From an uncultured Victivallaceae bacterium (GTDB taxonomy: Bacteria; Verrucomicrobiota; Lentisphaeria; Victivallales; Victivallaceae), in assembly GCA_944392655.1 (NCBI GenBank), contig CALXXL010000005.1, forward strand, positions 1-64,000: a DNA stretch of 64,000 bases. The letters are read 5' to 3'. The notes under the pieces were generated by a model. It worked only from the letters and a program-made list of their open reading frames with translations, did no database searches and was not told the DNA's origin. The translations under genes were made by a program, and so were the position numbers. Below, piece by piece: positions 1 to 8,748 of this stretch. Position 1 is the stretch's first letter; every line of letters starts with the position of its first letter.

Positions 1-43
1 CGTGTCGGGTTGCCGGTAATATCGCCTTGAAGGCGTGGTGCAT

Positions 44-67
44 ACCACCGGCTTAGCCGGTGGTTTT
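44..67 (+). terminator. Palindromic hairpin with short T run
   Basis: A perfect 9-bp stem (ACCACCGGC / GCCGGTGGT) with a 3-nt loop is followed by TTTT. It can act as a terminator for a gene lying left of the window. Hairpins of this shape also occur at IS200/IS605 ends and in REP-like repeats, so a mobile-element scar is possible; one copy cannot decide. Confidence 0.45.
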
Positions 68-83
68 GATTTATGGATAAAAA

Positions 84-116
84 AAATCCGCTCCGGAAAA
101 TATCCTGAGCGGATTT
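84..116 (-). terminator. Rho-independent terminator of the GGGtGRT operon
   Basis: A 10-bp inverted repeat (AAATCCGCTC / GAGCGGATTT) with a 13-nt loop lies 34 bp beyond the stop codon of the minus-strand gene. On the minus strand it is followed by a run of T (plus-strand A run at 79-86). The other side is also T-rich, so it may work in both directions. Confidence 0.75.
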
Positions 117-149
117 AATTTTTCAGTATGTTTTTTTTAAGCGGAAAAC

Positions 150-1151
150 TTACGCTTTCATCGCCTGTTCAACCGCAACGGCCACGTCAACGGAGGCGCC
201 GACCATCGGGTTGTTGCCCATACCGATAAGACCCATCATTTCAACGTGAGCCGGAACGGAGGATGATCCGGCGAACTGAGCGTCGGAGTGCATTCTGCCC
301 ATGGTATCGGTCATGCCGTAAGAGGCAGGGCCGGCGGCCATGTTATCGGGATGGAGGGTACGTCCGGTACCGCCGCCGGAAGCGACGGAGAAGAAGGGTT
401 TACCGGCTTCGATGCGTTCTTTCTTATAAGTACCCATAACCGGATGCTGGAAGCGTGTCGGGTTGGTGGAGTTACCGGTAATCGCGATATCCACGCCTTC
501 CTGCCACATGATAGCAACACCTTCGCGCACGTCGTCGGCGCCGTAGCAGCGGACTTTAGCGCGTTCGCCATCGGAATAAGCCTTTTCCTTGGTGATGGTG
601 AGCTTACCGGTTTTGTAATCGAAACGTGTTTCCACGTGGGTGAATCCGTTGATACGGGAGATAATTTCGGCGGCGTCCTTGCCGAGACCGTTAAGGATCA
701 CGCGGAGGGGTTCCTTGCGGGCCTTGTTGGCGCTGCGTGCGAGACCGATAGCGCCTTCAGCGGCGGCGAAAGATTCGTGACCGGCGCAGAATGCGAAGCA
801 CTTGGTTTCGTCGCGGAGCAGCATGGAAGCGAGGTTACCGTGTCCGAGGCCTACCTTACGGTCATCAGCGACGGAACCGGGGATGCAGAAAGACTGCAAT
901 CCTTCGCCGAGGGTTTTAGCGATTTCGCTGGCGACGGTCTGACCGCGTTTGATAGCGACTGCAGCGCCGACCAGATATGCCCAGCATGCGTTTTCAAAGC
1001 AGATTGGCTGAATGCTTTTTACGCGGGCATAAATATCGAGGCCTTTGGCCTTGGTGATCTGTTCAGCTTCTTCGATAGAAGCGATGCCGTTGTCATTCAA
1101 AAATTTATTAATCTGCGCGATGCGGCGTTCATAACTTTCAAAAAGTGCCAT
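150..1151 (-). CDS. GGGtGRT family protein
   Basis: The 333-aa product carries the diagnostic GGGTGRT motif near residues 258-265 (context ASGGGTGRTLHP) and is full length for this family, which is named after the motif and has no settled function. There is no signal peptide or membrane segment, so it is predicted cytoplasmic. An AGGAGG site sits 8 bp before the ATG. It lies 15 bp downstream of a NifU-like Fe-S scaffold homologue, and this pairing recurs in anaerobes, suggesting a joint role in metal or Fe-S handling. Family call is firm; role is inferred. Confidence 0.85.
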   Translation of the reverse strand: MALFESYERRIAQINKFLNDNGIASIEEAEQITKAKGLDIYARVKSIQPICFENACWAYLVGAAVAIKRGQTVASEIAKTLGEGLQSFCIPGSVADDRKVGLGHGNLASMLLRDETKCFAFCAGHESFAAAEGAIGLARSANKARKEPLRVILNGLGKDAAEIISRINGFTHVETRFDYKTGKLTITKEKAYSDGERAKVRCYGADDVREGVAIMWQEGVDIAITGNSTNPTRFQHPVMGTYKKERIEAGKPFFSVASGGGTGRTLHPDNMAAGPASYGMTDTMGRMHSDAQFAGSSSVPAHVEMMGLIGMGNNPMVGASVDVAVAVEQAMKA

Positions 1152-1166
1152 GATAGCTTCCTCCTG

Positions 1167-1859
1167 TTACTGCTGACGCGGGTTGATAGTTTTGACGGCG
1201 TCGGCGAAGCGGCCGTACGAGCCGGAGAATTTCTTCAGAGCTTCGTTAGCGTCCATGCCCTTGCTGATAGCGTCGAGCATTGGTCCGAGTTTAACGAACT
1301 TGTAACCGATAACCTTGTCTTCGGCGTCGAGGGCGAGTTCGGTGACATAGCCTTCAGCCATTTCGAGGTATCTTACGCCCTTGGCGCTGGTACCGTACAT
1401 GGTACCGGTGATGCTGCGGAGTCCTTTTCCGAGGTCTTCGAGTCCGGCGCCGATGGGGAGACCGCCTTCGGAGAACGCGGTCTGAGTACGTCCGTAAACG
1501 ATCTGGAGGAAGAGTTCGCGCATAGCGGTATTGATAGCGTCGCAAACCAGGTCGGTATTAAGAGCTTCGAGGATGGTTTTTCCCGGAAGGATTTCAGCAG
1601 CCATAGCGGCTGAGTGGGTCATACCGGAGCATCCGATAGTTTCAACGAGAGCTTCCTGGATGATACCGTTTTTGACATTGAGAGTCAGTTTGCATGCGCC
1701 CTGCTGAGGAGCGCACCAGCCCACGCCGTGGGTGAGACCGGAAATTTCGTTGACTTCTTTAACGTGAGTCCAGCCGCCTTCCTGCGGAATGGGAGCGGGC
1801 GGATTCTTCGGCCCTTTGGCCACGCAGACCATCTGCTCGACTTCATGAGTAAATTGCAT
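1167..1859 (-). CDS. Iron-sulfur cluster scaffold-like protein (NifU N-domain related)
   Basis: This 230-aa protein has conserved cysteines in GWCAPQQGAC, IGCSGMT and DLVCDA contexts, as in the NifU/IscU-like proteins that partner GGGtGRT proteins. It is predicted cytoplasmic. The upstream TTG at 1865 is less likely as start than ATG 1859, which has AGGGA about 8 bp before it. It is the first gene of the two-gene operon with the GGGtGRT gene. The family relation is recognised from the Cys pattern and neighbour; whether it really carries a cluster is not shown by the sequence. Confidence 0.75.
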   Translation of the reverse strand: MQFTHEVEQMVCVAKGPKNPPAPIPQEGGWTHVKEVNEISGLTHGVGWCAPQQGACKLTLNVKNGIIQEALVETIGCSGMTHSAAMAAEILPGKTILEALNTDLVCDAINTAMRELFLQIVYGRTQTAFSEGGLPIGAGLEDLGKGLRSITGTMYGTSAKGVRYLEMAEGYVTELALDAEDKVIGYKFVKLGPMLDAISKGMDANEALKKFSGSYGRFADAVKTINPRQQ

Positions 1860-1909
1860 TTTCAATCCCTTTTTTTGTGTGTTTGAAGGTTGCTATCAAT
1901 CAGCCTATT

Positions 1910-1943
1910 AAGATACACTGGTTTTTAAGATATTTCAATATCT
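1910..1943 (-). promoter_or_regulatory. Promoter with overlapping dyad, scaffold/GGGtGRT operon
   Basis: On the minus strand a TTGAAA -35 (1938-1933) and TATCTT -10 (1915-1910) are separated by 17 bp. A near-perfect palindrome, AGATATTTCAATATCT (1928-1943), overlaps the -35 and could be a repressor site. The rest of 1866-2200 holds the promoter for the rightward genes and no recognisable gene. Confidence 0.5.
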
Positions 1944-2043
1944 ATGTCTCCGGTTTTATAAAAATTAATGAAAAGGAAGGCGTATAAAATTCTCTGTGAG
2001 GTTTAATTTACATAAATTAAACAAAAACAATACTGAAAATGAA

Positions 2044-2072
2044 TTGAAATATCCGGCTATGCCGATTATATT
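2044..2072 (+). promoter_or_regulatory. Candidate sigma-70 promoter for the APC/antiporter run
   Basis: TTGAAA (2044-2049) and TATATT (2067-2072) are spaced by 17 bp, giving a 5' leader of about 120 nt before the ATG at 2201. Prediction from consensus only. Confidence 0.5.
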
Positions 2073-2200
2073 TTAAGGAAGTTCCATCAGGATAAAATAA
2101 AAGCTGTTCAGAGTGCGTTATTGCTGTTGTATTGGCTGGTGGCTTATCTTATTGATTGGAGATGTCTGATGGGGATATAACATATTGAGAGGGTATCGTT

Positions 2201-4039
2201 ATGAGTGGAGGAAGTTTACGCAAAACGCTCGGCATGGCGGATGTATTCTGTATTTCTGCGGGGGCGATGATCAGTTCCGGGATTTTTGTTCTGCCGGGTG
2301 TGGCGTATGAGAATATAGGGCCTGCGGTATTTTTGGCTTATGGTTTGGCCGGTATCTGTGCTTTAGTGGGGACGCTGGCGACGATAGAGCTTGCTACGGC
2401 GATGCCTTTGGCCGGGGGAATTTATTATTATACCGGCCGCAGTCTCGGGCCGCTTGCCGGTACGATTTCCGGATTGCTGAACTGGAGTGCGATTGCGTTA
2501 AAGAGTTCGTTTGCGATTTTCGGTATGTCGGAGGTGGTGTATCAGTTTTTTGGTATAAATCCGGTATATTGCGGGATAGGTTTGACGCTGATATTTCTGC
2601 TGGTTAATCTTCTGGGTACAAAATCGGCGGCGTTGGCGCAGGTAATCATGGTTGCTTTGCTGTTTATTTCGTTGGGTGCGTATATCTGTTTAGGTTTTCC
2701 GGAGCTCAAGCCGTCGCGTTTCGAGCCGTTTTTCCAACCTGGCAAAGGTTTTTTAAGTCTGTTTGCGGAGGCGGCGTTTGTATTTGTCTCATTCGGGGGG
2801 CTTTTGGATGTAGCGAGTATTTCGGAGGAGGTAAAGAATCCGCGGCGCAATCTTCCGGTGGGGATGATAGGAGCGACGGTAGCGGTAATGATCACCTATG
2901 TTCTGGTGTTGATAGTTACAGTAGGTGTTCTTGAGCCGTCGGAGTTATCCGGTTCGTTCACGCCACTGGCGGATGCGGCGGAGAAGTATTACGGTACCCC
3001 CGGGATGGTGATAATTACGCTTGGTGCGGTAATGGCGTTTGTAACTACGGCGAATGCCGGGGTAATGGCGGCGGCACGTTTTCCTTATGCGATGGGCAGG
3101 GACAAACTGGTTCCTGAGTTTTTCAGCCGTACATATGGTTCGCGGCATATGCCATTGCCGGCCTTGCTGATAACCGGTGCGTTTATGATATTGGCGCAGC
3201 TGCTGCCGCTTGAGAAGCTGGTTACGGTGGCGTCAACGGTGATCATGCTGTCGTTCATATTGACCAACATATCGGTAATAATATTGCGTGAGAGTGAGAT
3301 CCAGAACTATCGTCCGTCGTTCCGGGTGCCATTTTATCCGGTGGTGCCGATATTGAGTATGGTGATATTCTGTCTTCTGATTATGGAGCTTGGGGTTGGT
3401 TCGGTAAGGATATCGCTCGGGATAATAATTATCGGTATACTTCTGTACTTTGTTTTCGGGCGTAAGGTGAATCTGGAATATGCGTTGATGCACCTGGTTC
3501 GCCGTTTGATGAAGACGACGGTACCTCAGCCGCGTGAATTGGAGCGTGAATTACGTGATATTATTCGTGAGCGTGATCAGATTGTGGAGGATGAATTTGA
3601 CCGTACGGTTGGCGTTGCTGAAGTTATAATAGACGATGCGCCGCGTAAATTCACGGAATTATGCCGGAGTGTCTGCGGTGATGATGAGTTATCGGCGCAG
3701 CTGATTGCGCGTGAGGAGGAATCGAGTACCGTGCTTACGCCCGAGGTGGCGATTCCGCACATAACGATACCCGGGGAGGGGGTTTTAAGGCTGGTAATAG
3801 TCCGGAACATGAGCGGGGTCTATTTCCGTCCGGATGCTGATTCGGTCAAGACGGTGATATTTTTATTTGTCACTGGGGACAAGCGCAATATGTACCTGAA
3901 GTCACTGGCGGCGATAGCGCAGATCATACAGAGTCCTTCATTTGAAAAGCGCTGGGCTCGTGCGAATAATGAAGAAAAGATCCGTGATTTGCTGTTGCTT
4001 TCCAAGCGGCGGCGTTATCATCATCAAGCGAGGGACTGA
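2201..4039 (+). CDS. APC-family amino acid permease with C-terminal PTS EIIA domain
   Basis: Residues 1 to about 430 form a polytopic APC-superfamily transporter starting with GxxISSGIFVLPG (first-helix substrate-binding motif) and continuing through about 12 hydrophobic segments. Residues about 450-600 resemble a fructose/mannitol-type PTS EIIA domain: TVLTPEVAIPH places the phospho-accepting histidine at His520. The fusion suggests that amino-acid or amine transport is modulated by PTS phosphorylation state. Substrate cannot be read from sequence. It is the first gene of a tight plus-strand run; the next gene starts 6 bp after its stop. Confidence 0.85.
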   Translation: MSGGSLRKTLGMADVFCISAGAMISSGIFVLPGVAYENIGPAVFLAYGLAGICALVGTLATIELATAMPLAGGIYYYTGRSLGPLAGTISGLLNWSAIALKSSFAIFGMSEVVYQFFGINPVYCGIGLTLIFLLVNLLGTKSAALAQVIMVALLFISLGAYICLGFPELKPSRFEPFFQPGKGFLSLFAEAAFVFVSFGGLLDVASISEEVKNPRRNLPVGMIGATVAVMITYVLVLIVTVGVLEPSELSGSFTPLADAAEKYYGTPGMVIITLGAVMAFVTTANAGVMAAARFPYAMGRDKLVPEFFSRTYGSRHMPLPALLITGAFMILAQLLPLEKLVTVASTVIMLSFILTNISVIILRESEIQNYRPSFRVPFYPVVPILSMVIFCLLIMELGVGSVRISLGIIIIGILLYFVFGRKVNLEYALMHLVRRLMKTTVPQPRELERELRDIIRERDQIVEDEFDRTVGVAEVIIDDAPRKFTELCRSVCGDDELSAQLIAREEESSTVLTPEVAIPHITIPGEGVLRLVIVRNMSGVYFRPDADSVKTVIFLFVTGDKRNMYLKSLAAIAQIIQSPSFEKRWARANNEEKIRDLLLLSKRRRYHHQARD

Positions 4040-4045
4040 CCGGAG

Positions 4046-5530
4046 ATGTTTGAACTTTCCTATATGCTTACGATACTTGCGGTGCTGTTGCTTGCCGGGG
4101 TATGTTCGAGTAAATTATCAACCTATTTCAATGTGCCGGTACTTCTGGTATTTCTTGGGGTGGGTATGCTTGCCGGGTCGGATGGCATAGGCGACATCTA
4201 TTTTGACAATGCCTATGGAGCCAATATAATTGGTTCGATAGCGATGGCGTTCATACTGTTTGCCGGTGGTATGGATACCAAGTGGAGTAATGTCCGGAGC
4301 GTACTTGGGTATGGCTCGGTATTGTCGAGTGTCGGGGTATTGATAACAGCCTTTCTTGTGGGAGTATTTGTCTGGCAGTTGATGGATGTGCCGTTGGAAT
4401 GGGGTTTACTGCTGGGTGCGATTGTATCGTCAACGGATGCGGCGGCGGTATTTTCCATTCTCCGTTCCCGCAGTGTAAGTTTACGCGGCAAGCTGAGCAA
4501 CATACTTGAATTTGAATCAGGCAGTAACGACCCGATGGCGGCGTTTCTGACGGTTTTCATGGTAGGGGTATTAAGCAATCCCGAGACCTCGTACTGGGTG
4601 ATAATTCCGGAATTTCTCTACCGTATGTTGATTGGGATTTTAGCTGGATTTACGGTGGCGAAGGTGATGATCTGGCTGATCAACCACATAGATCTGGAGT
4701 ATGACGGGCTCTACTATGTACTGGGAGTTGGCGCGGTGCTTTTTGCCTATGGCGGGTGTGAAAGTATTGGCGGCAATGGATTCATGTCGGTCTATGTATG
4801 CGGGATGGTATTGGGCAATCAGCGTTATTTATTCAACAAGGGGCTCAAGCGTTTTCACGATGGTGTGGCGTGGCTGATGCAGGTATTGCTGTTCTGTACG
4901 CTGGGATTGCTGGTGTATCCGAGTCAGCTGCCGTCGATAGCGGGAGTCGGGCTTTTGATTGCGGTGTTTATGATGCTGATAGCGCGTCCGGTGGCGATCT
5001 TTCTGTGTATGCTTGGCAGTTCATTTTCGTGGCGTGAGCGTCTGTTTATCTCGTGGGTAGGGTTGCGTGGTGGAGCGCCTATTATGCTGGCGACAATACC
5101 GATGCTTGCGGGAACGGACCGTTATCAGGATATGTTCAACATTGTATTTTTCATAGTTATAACCTCGGTACTTCTTCAGGGAAAGACGCTGATGCCATTG
5201 GCGCGGCTGTTAAAGCTGGACAGTCCGTTAAGGAGCCGCAAGCGTGTGCCTCTGGAGTTTGAGTACACAGGTATGAGCAATGAAGAGATGCGGGAGTATG
5301 ATTTGCCGGAAGACACTGTATTATCCGGGGTTCGGATAGCCGACATGCAGTTGCCGTCCGGAGCGTTGATACTTCTGATAATACGGGATAATCATCTGGT
5401 AGTACCGCATGGCAATACGGAGTTGGAGAGCAATGATGTGCTGATAGTGCTTGGTGCGCCTCAGGTGATGAAAGAGATGGATGAATATTTCAACAGCCGT
5501 ATGGCTGTTGCCGGTGCGTTGGAGGGATAA
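4046..5530 (+). CDS. Potassium/proton antiporter, CPA1 NhaP2-type
   Basis: The 494-aa protein has an N-terminal Na+/H+-exchanger domain (about 1-390, roughly 12 membrane segments, with STDAAAVFSILRS and FESGSNDPMA as in the NhaP/CvrA branch) and a C-terminal TrkA-C-like cytoplasmic domain (about 400-480, ending NDVLIVLGAP) that binds regulatory ligands. It exchanges K+ or Na+ for H+ across the inner membrane. Its stop overlaps the next start by one base, so translation is probably coupled. Ion preference is inferred from the subfamily. Confidence 0.85.
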   Translation: MFELSYMLTILAVLLLAGVCSSKLSTYFNVPVLLVFLGVGMLAGSDGIGDIYFDNAYGANIIGSIAMAFILFAGGMDTKWSNVRSVLGYGSVLSSVGVLITAFLVGVFVWQLMDVPLEWGLLLGAIVSSTDAAAVFSILRSRSVSLRGKLSNILEFESGSNDPMAAFLTVFMVGVLSNPETSYWVIIPEFLYRMLIGILAGFTVAKVMIWLINHIDLEYDGLYYVLGVGAVLFAYGGCESIGGNGFMSVYVCGMVLGNQRYLFNKGLKRFHDGVAWLMQVLLFCTLGLLVYPSQLPSIAGVGLLIAVFMMLIARPVAIFLCMLGSSFSWRERLFISWVGLRGGAPIMLATIPMLAGTDRYQDMFNIVFFIVITSVLLQGKTLMPLARLLKLDSPLRSRKRVPLEFEYTGMSNEEMREYDLPEDTVLSGVRIADMQLPSGALILLIIRDNHLVVPHGNTELESNDVLIVLGAPQVMKEMDEYFNSRMAVAGALEG

Positions 5531-6042
5531 TGAGTTACCGTAATTGGTTTAAGCGAAAATTGGTCTGGCTTTACCGCAAAATAGTGCATGAGAAAGCGTC
5601 GCCGGAATACATTGCCCGCGGGTGGGCGATCGGGATGTTTTACGGGTGTTTAATTCCATTTGGTTTGCAGCTGGTTTTTTCGATACCCACATCTTTTATA
5701 TTAAAAGGCAGCAAGATAGGAGCCACACTTGGCACACTGATAACCAACCATGTAACGATATTCTTCATATATCCGGTGCAGTGTTTGGTAGGTAACCGTT
5801 TAATAGGTGGTGATTTAAGTATTGATTATATCAAAGGCAGCTTATATAATGTAATGCAGGAGCAGTCGTTATCGATGCTGTTGGATCTGGGGCTTGAGTT
5901 GCTGGAATCATTTTTTATAGGCGGTCTGTTGTTTACGGCGGTAATGACGCCGATTACCTATTTTGTAGTATTAAAAATAGTAAAGAAATACCAGCTTCGC
6001 AGAGAGCGTAAGCGGGCGTTGAAAGGAAAGGCTTGCTGTTAA
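5530..6042 (+). CDS. DUF2062 domain membrane protein
   Basis: The 170-aa protein has the DUF2062 pattern: an amphipathic start (WLYRKIVHEKASPEYIARGW), then ARGWAIGMFYGCLIPFGLQ and three to four membrane segments, ending in a basic tail. Function is unknown; members often sit near glycan or ion-transport genes. Coupled by an overlapping stop/start to the antiporter gene, with GGAGGG as ribosome site inside that gene. Confidence 0.8.
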   Translation: MSYRNWFKRKLVWLYRKIVHEKASPEYIARGWAIGMFYGCLIPFGLQLVFSIPTSFILKGSKIGATLGTLITNHVTIFFIYPVQCLVGNRLIGGDLSIDYIKGSLYNVMQEQSLSMLLDLGLELLESFFIGGLLFTAVMTPITYFVVLKIVKKYQLRRERKRALKGKACC

Positions 6043-6060
6043 AGGCAAGCCGTTTTTATT
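6030..6060 (+). terminator. Intrinsic terminator inside the ion-transport run
   Basis: GGCTTGC / GCAAGCC with an 8-nt loop followed by GTTTTTATT. The stem overlaps the last codons of the DUF2062 gene and should separate or attenuate transcription before the Ca2+-ATPase. Confidence 0.75.
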
Positions 6061-6082
6061 GTAATGGTTGTGGGGAAGAGTT

Positions 6083-8713
6083 ATGAGTAGTTCGGTCAAG
6101 TATAAAGGCCTTACGGATGCGGAGGTCAAATTATCGCGTGAAAAAAACGGTGTAAATCTGCTGAAGAAGGCGGAGCGGACGCCGTGGTGGAAAGAGCTGC
6201 TGGGCAAGTTCAATGATCCGATGATCCGGATATTGATAGTAGCGGCGTTGATTTCGATATTCACCGGTGGCTGGATAGAGGGTGTCGGCATAGCGGTAGC
6301 GGTAATACTTGCGGTAGGGATAGCGTTTCTGAATGAGTTCAAGGCTGGGCGTGAGTTTGACATCTTGAATCAGGTGGATGACCGTATTCCGGTCAAAACC
6401 ATCCGCAATGGAGAATTCATAAATGTACCGCGTCAGGATCTGGTATGTGGAGACATAATATTTGTGGAGACCGGGGAGGAGCTTCCGGCGGACGGGCGCA
6501 TACTTGAGAGTGTCAATCTGCATGTGGATGAGTCGAAATTCACGGGAGAGCCGGAGCCGGTTGCGAAACATGCGGGTGAGGGCGAAGTTACGTCGGGATC
6601 GCCATATCCGGTGAACATGGTTCTGCGTGGTTCTGCGGTATTGGATGGATACGGCTATATAGAGCTTACCGCGGTTGGGGTATCTACCGAGATAGGGAAG
6701 ACGGCTATTTCGGCGACGGAGTCAAGCGATATTCAAACGCCGTTGCAGCGTCAATTGAACAAACTCAGTCACGTCATTGCGGTACTGGCGACCGGGGTTG
6801 CGGTTGCGTTGTTTATAATTCTGGTAGTGCGTGCGTTGCTGACGGGTGAATTCAGTGGATTTAACGCGGATGGGCTGAGATTGCTGCTGGGATTTTTCAT
6901 GGTGGCAGTAACCTTGATAGTGGTGGCGGTGCCAGAGGGGTTGGCGATGAGTGTGACCTTGAGTCTGGCGTACAGTATGCGGCGGATGACTGCTGAGAAC
7001 ACGCTGGTGCGCAAGATGCACGCCTGTGAAACGATTGGCGCGGCTACGGTTATCTGTACTGACAAGACCGGCACGCTGACGATGAACCGCATGACGGTCG
7101 AACAGGCGTTCTTAGGTGGACGTACGGATGAACTTGACACGGAACACGCACTGGCTATTGCCGCCAACTCTACGGCCAATTTGGGTATGGAAGAGGACGG
7201 CACTGTATCGGTGCTTGGGAATCCCACCGAAGGGGCGCTTTTGCTGTTTCTGCGTAAGCACAACATGGATTACAACACATTGCGTGGTGAGTTTGAGATT
7301 GAACGGCAGTGGACGTTCAACACGGGGCGTAAGTTCATGGCTACCATGGGTAAACGCGGTGATGGGAGCCGGGTTCTCTATTTAAAGGGTGCGCCTGAGA
7401 TTGTGCTTGGCCGTTGCGGTTCGATAGAGTTGGAATCTGGCGAAGTGCGTCGGTTGACAGATATGGATCGTGGTGAAATTGCGAATGCGCTTGAAGCGAT
7501 ACAGAACAAGGGGGCGCGCACGCTCGGTTTTGCCCGTTTGGAGAATCCCGGTACGGATGGTGATATTACTGAACTTGCGCGTGACATGATATTCTGCGGT
7601 TATGTAGGGATATCCGACCCGGTCCGTCCGGATGTTCCTGATGCGATTGCATGTTGTCGTACCGCCGGGGTAAAAGTTAAGATCGTTACGGGCGATACCG
7701 CCCGCACCGCGATTGAGATCGGGCGGCAGGTGGGGATGACCAAGCCGGCGGCAGAGGGAGTGATAACCGGCAGTGACTTTGCGCTGCTGGACGAGGCCGA
7801 AACTCACCGTCGTGCGCGGGAATTGGAGGTTATTGCGCGTGCGCGTCCGGATGACAAGCTGAAACTGGTGAAGACGCTACAGGAGCAGGGTGAAGTTGTC
7901 GCGGTTACGGGAGATGGCACGAATGATGCACCGGCGTTGAACTTTGCCGATGTAGGAATATCGATGGGCAAGGCCGGTACCGCGATAGCGCGTGAAGCGT
8001 CGGACATAATTTTGTTAGACGACTCGTTTAAAACGATAGTGAATGCGATTATGTGGGGTCGTTCACTGTACCGTAATCTTCAGCGTTTTATAGTTTTCCA
8101 GTTAACGATCAATGTTGCGGCGGTATCGACTGCGGTTATCGGTCCGTTTCTCGGGGTGGAGATGCCGCTGACGGCGATACAGATGCTGTGGGTGAATATG
8201 ATCATGGACACCTTTGCGGCGCTGGCATTGGCGACGGAGTCGCCAGATCCGGATGTGATGAAGGATTCTCCGCGTGATCCCGGTGCATTTATAGTAACTC
8301 CCCGTATGGCGGTGGATATTTTTGCCACGGCGGGGGTATTTCTGGCGATATTCATCGGTATGTTGCTGCACATGTCCGGCGGGAGCGGGGAGGGCGCGGC
8401 GATCTCCTCTTACGAGCTGTCGGTATTTTTCATGACGTTTGTGATGCTGCAATTCTGGAATTTATTCAATGTCAAATGTTTTGGCAGCACTCATTCAATT
8501 TTCACGCATTTATTCAACAACCGTGTATTTCTGCTGATTGCGTCCGGTATTGTGCTTGGTCAGCTGGCGATCACCTACTGGGGCGGCAAGGTATTCCGTA
8601 CGGAGCCATTAAGTTGGCGTGATGCGCTGTTAATAGTGGTATTGACGTCATTGGTTTTATGGTTTGGCGAGCTTGTGCGGTTGTTCCGGCGTTTACGGAG
8701 CCGCAGAGCTTAG
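6083..8713 (+). CDS. Calcium-translocating P-type ATPase (PMCA-like)
   Basis: This 876-aa protein is a complete P2-type ATPase: N-terminal cation-ATPase segment, TGEP actuator loop, VPEGLAMSVTLSL in the fourth membrane helix (PEGL ion-site motif of the PMCA type), phosphorylated Asp327 in DKTGTLTMNRM, VTGDGTNDAPALNFADVG hinge, and six C-terminal helices. It would export Ca2+ using ATP. The TTG at 6068 is a poorer start than ATG 6083, which has GGGGAAGAG just upstream. It follows an internal terminator, so it may have its own promoter or rely on readthrough. Confidence 0.9.
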   Translation: MSSSVKYKGLTDAEVKLSREKNGVNLLKKAERTPWWKELLGKFNDPMIRILIVAALISIFTGGWIEGVGIAVAVILAVGIAFLNEFKAGREFDILNQVDDRIPVKTIRNGEFINVPRQDLVCGDIIFVETGEELPADGRILESVNLHVDESKFTGEPEPVAKHAGEGEVTSGSPYPVNMVLRGSAVLDGYGYIELTAVGVSTEIGKTAISATESSDIQTPLQRQLNKLSHVIAVLATGVAVALFIILVVRALLTGEFSGFNADGLRLLLGFFMVAVTLIVVAVPEGLAMSVTLSLAYSMRRMTAENTLVRKMHACETIGAATVICTDKTGTLTMNRMTVEQAFLGGRTDELDTEHALAIAANSTANLGMEEDGTVSVLGNPTEGALLLFLRKHNMDYNTLRGEFEIERQWTFNTGRKFMATMGKRGDGSRVLYLKGAPEIVLGRCGSIELESGEVRRLTDMDRGEIANALEAIQNKGARTLGFARLENPGTDGDITELARDMIFCGYVGISDPVRPDVPDAIACCRTAGVKVKIVTGDTARTAIEIGRQVGMTKPAAEGVITGSDFALLDEAETHRRARELEVIARARPDDKLKLVKTLQEQGEVVAVTGDGTNDAPALNFADVGISMGKAGTAIAREASDIILLDDSFKTIVNAIMWGRSLYRNLQRFIVFQLTINVAAVSTAVIGPFLGVEMPLTAIQMLWVNMIMDTFAALALATESPDPDVMKDSPRDPGAFIVTPRMAVDIFATAGVFLAIFIGMLLHMSGGSGEGAAISSYELSVFFMTFVMLQFWNLFNVKCFGSTHSIFTHLFNNRVFLLIASGIVLGQLAITYWGGKVFRTEPLSWRDALLIVVLTSLVLWFGELVRLFRRLRSRRA

Positions 8714-8748
8714 ATATAAAAAAAATCATAATGGGGGGGGTGGGGATA

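Noticed and set aside
1-34. Resemblance of the first bases to part of the GGGtGRT gene (near 452)
   Set aside because: Only 12 bases match without gaps; the rest needs several deletions, so chance is likely.
288-1613. 441-codon plus-strand open frame opposite the first two genes
   Set aside because: It is the antisense shadow of the GGGtGRT and scaffold genes, whose products match known families and have ribosome sites.
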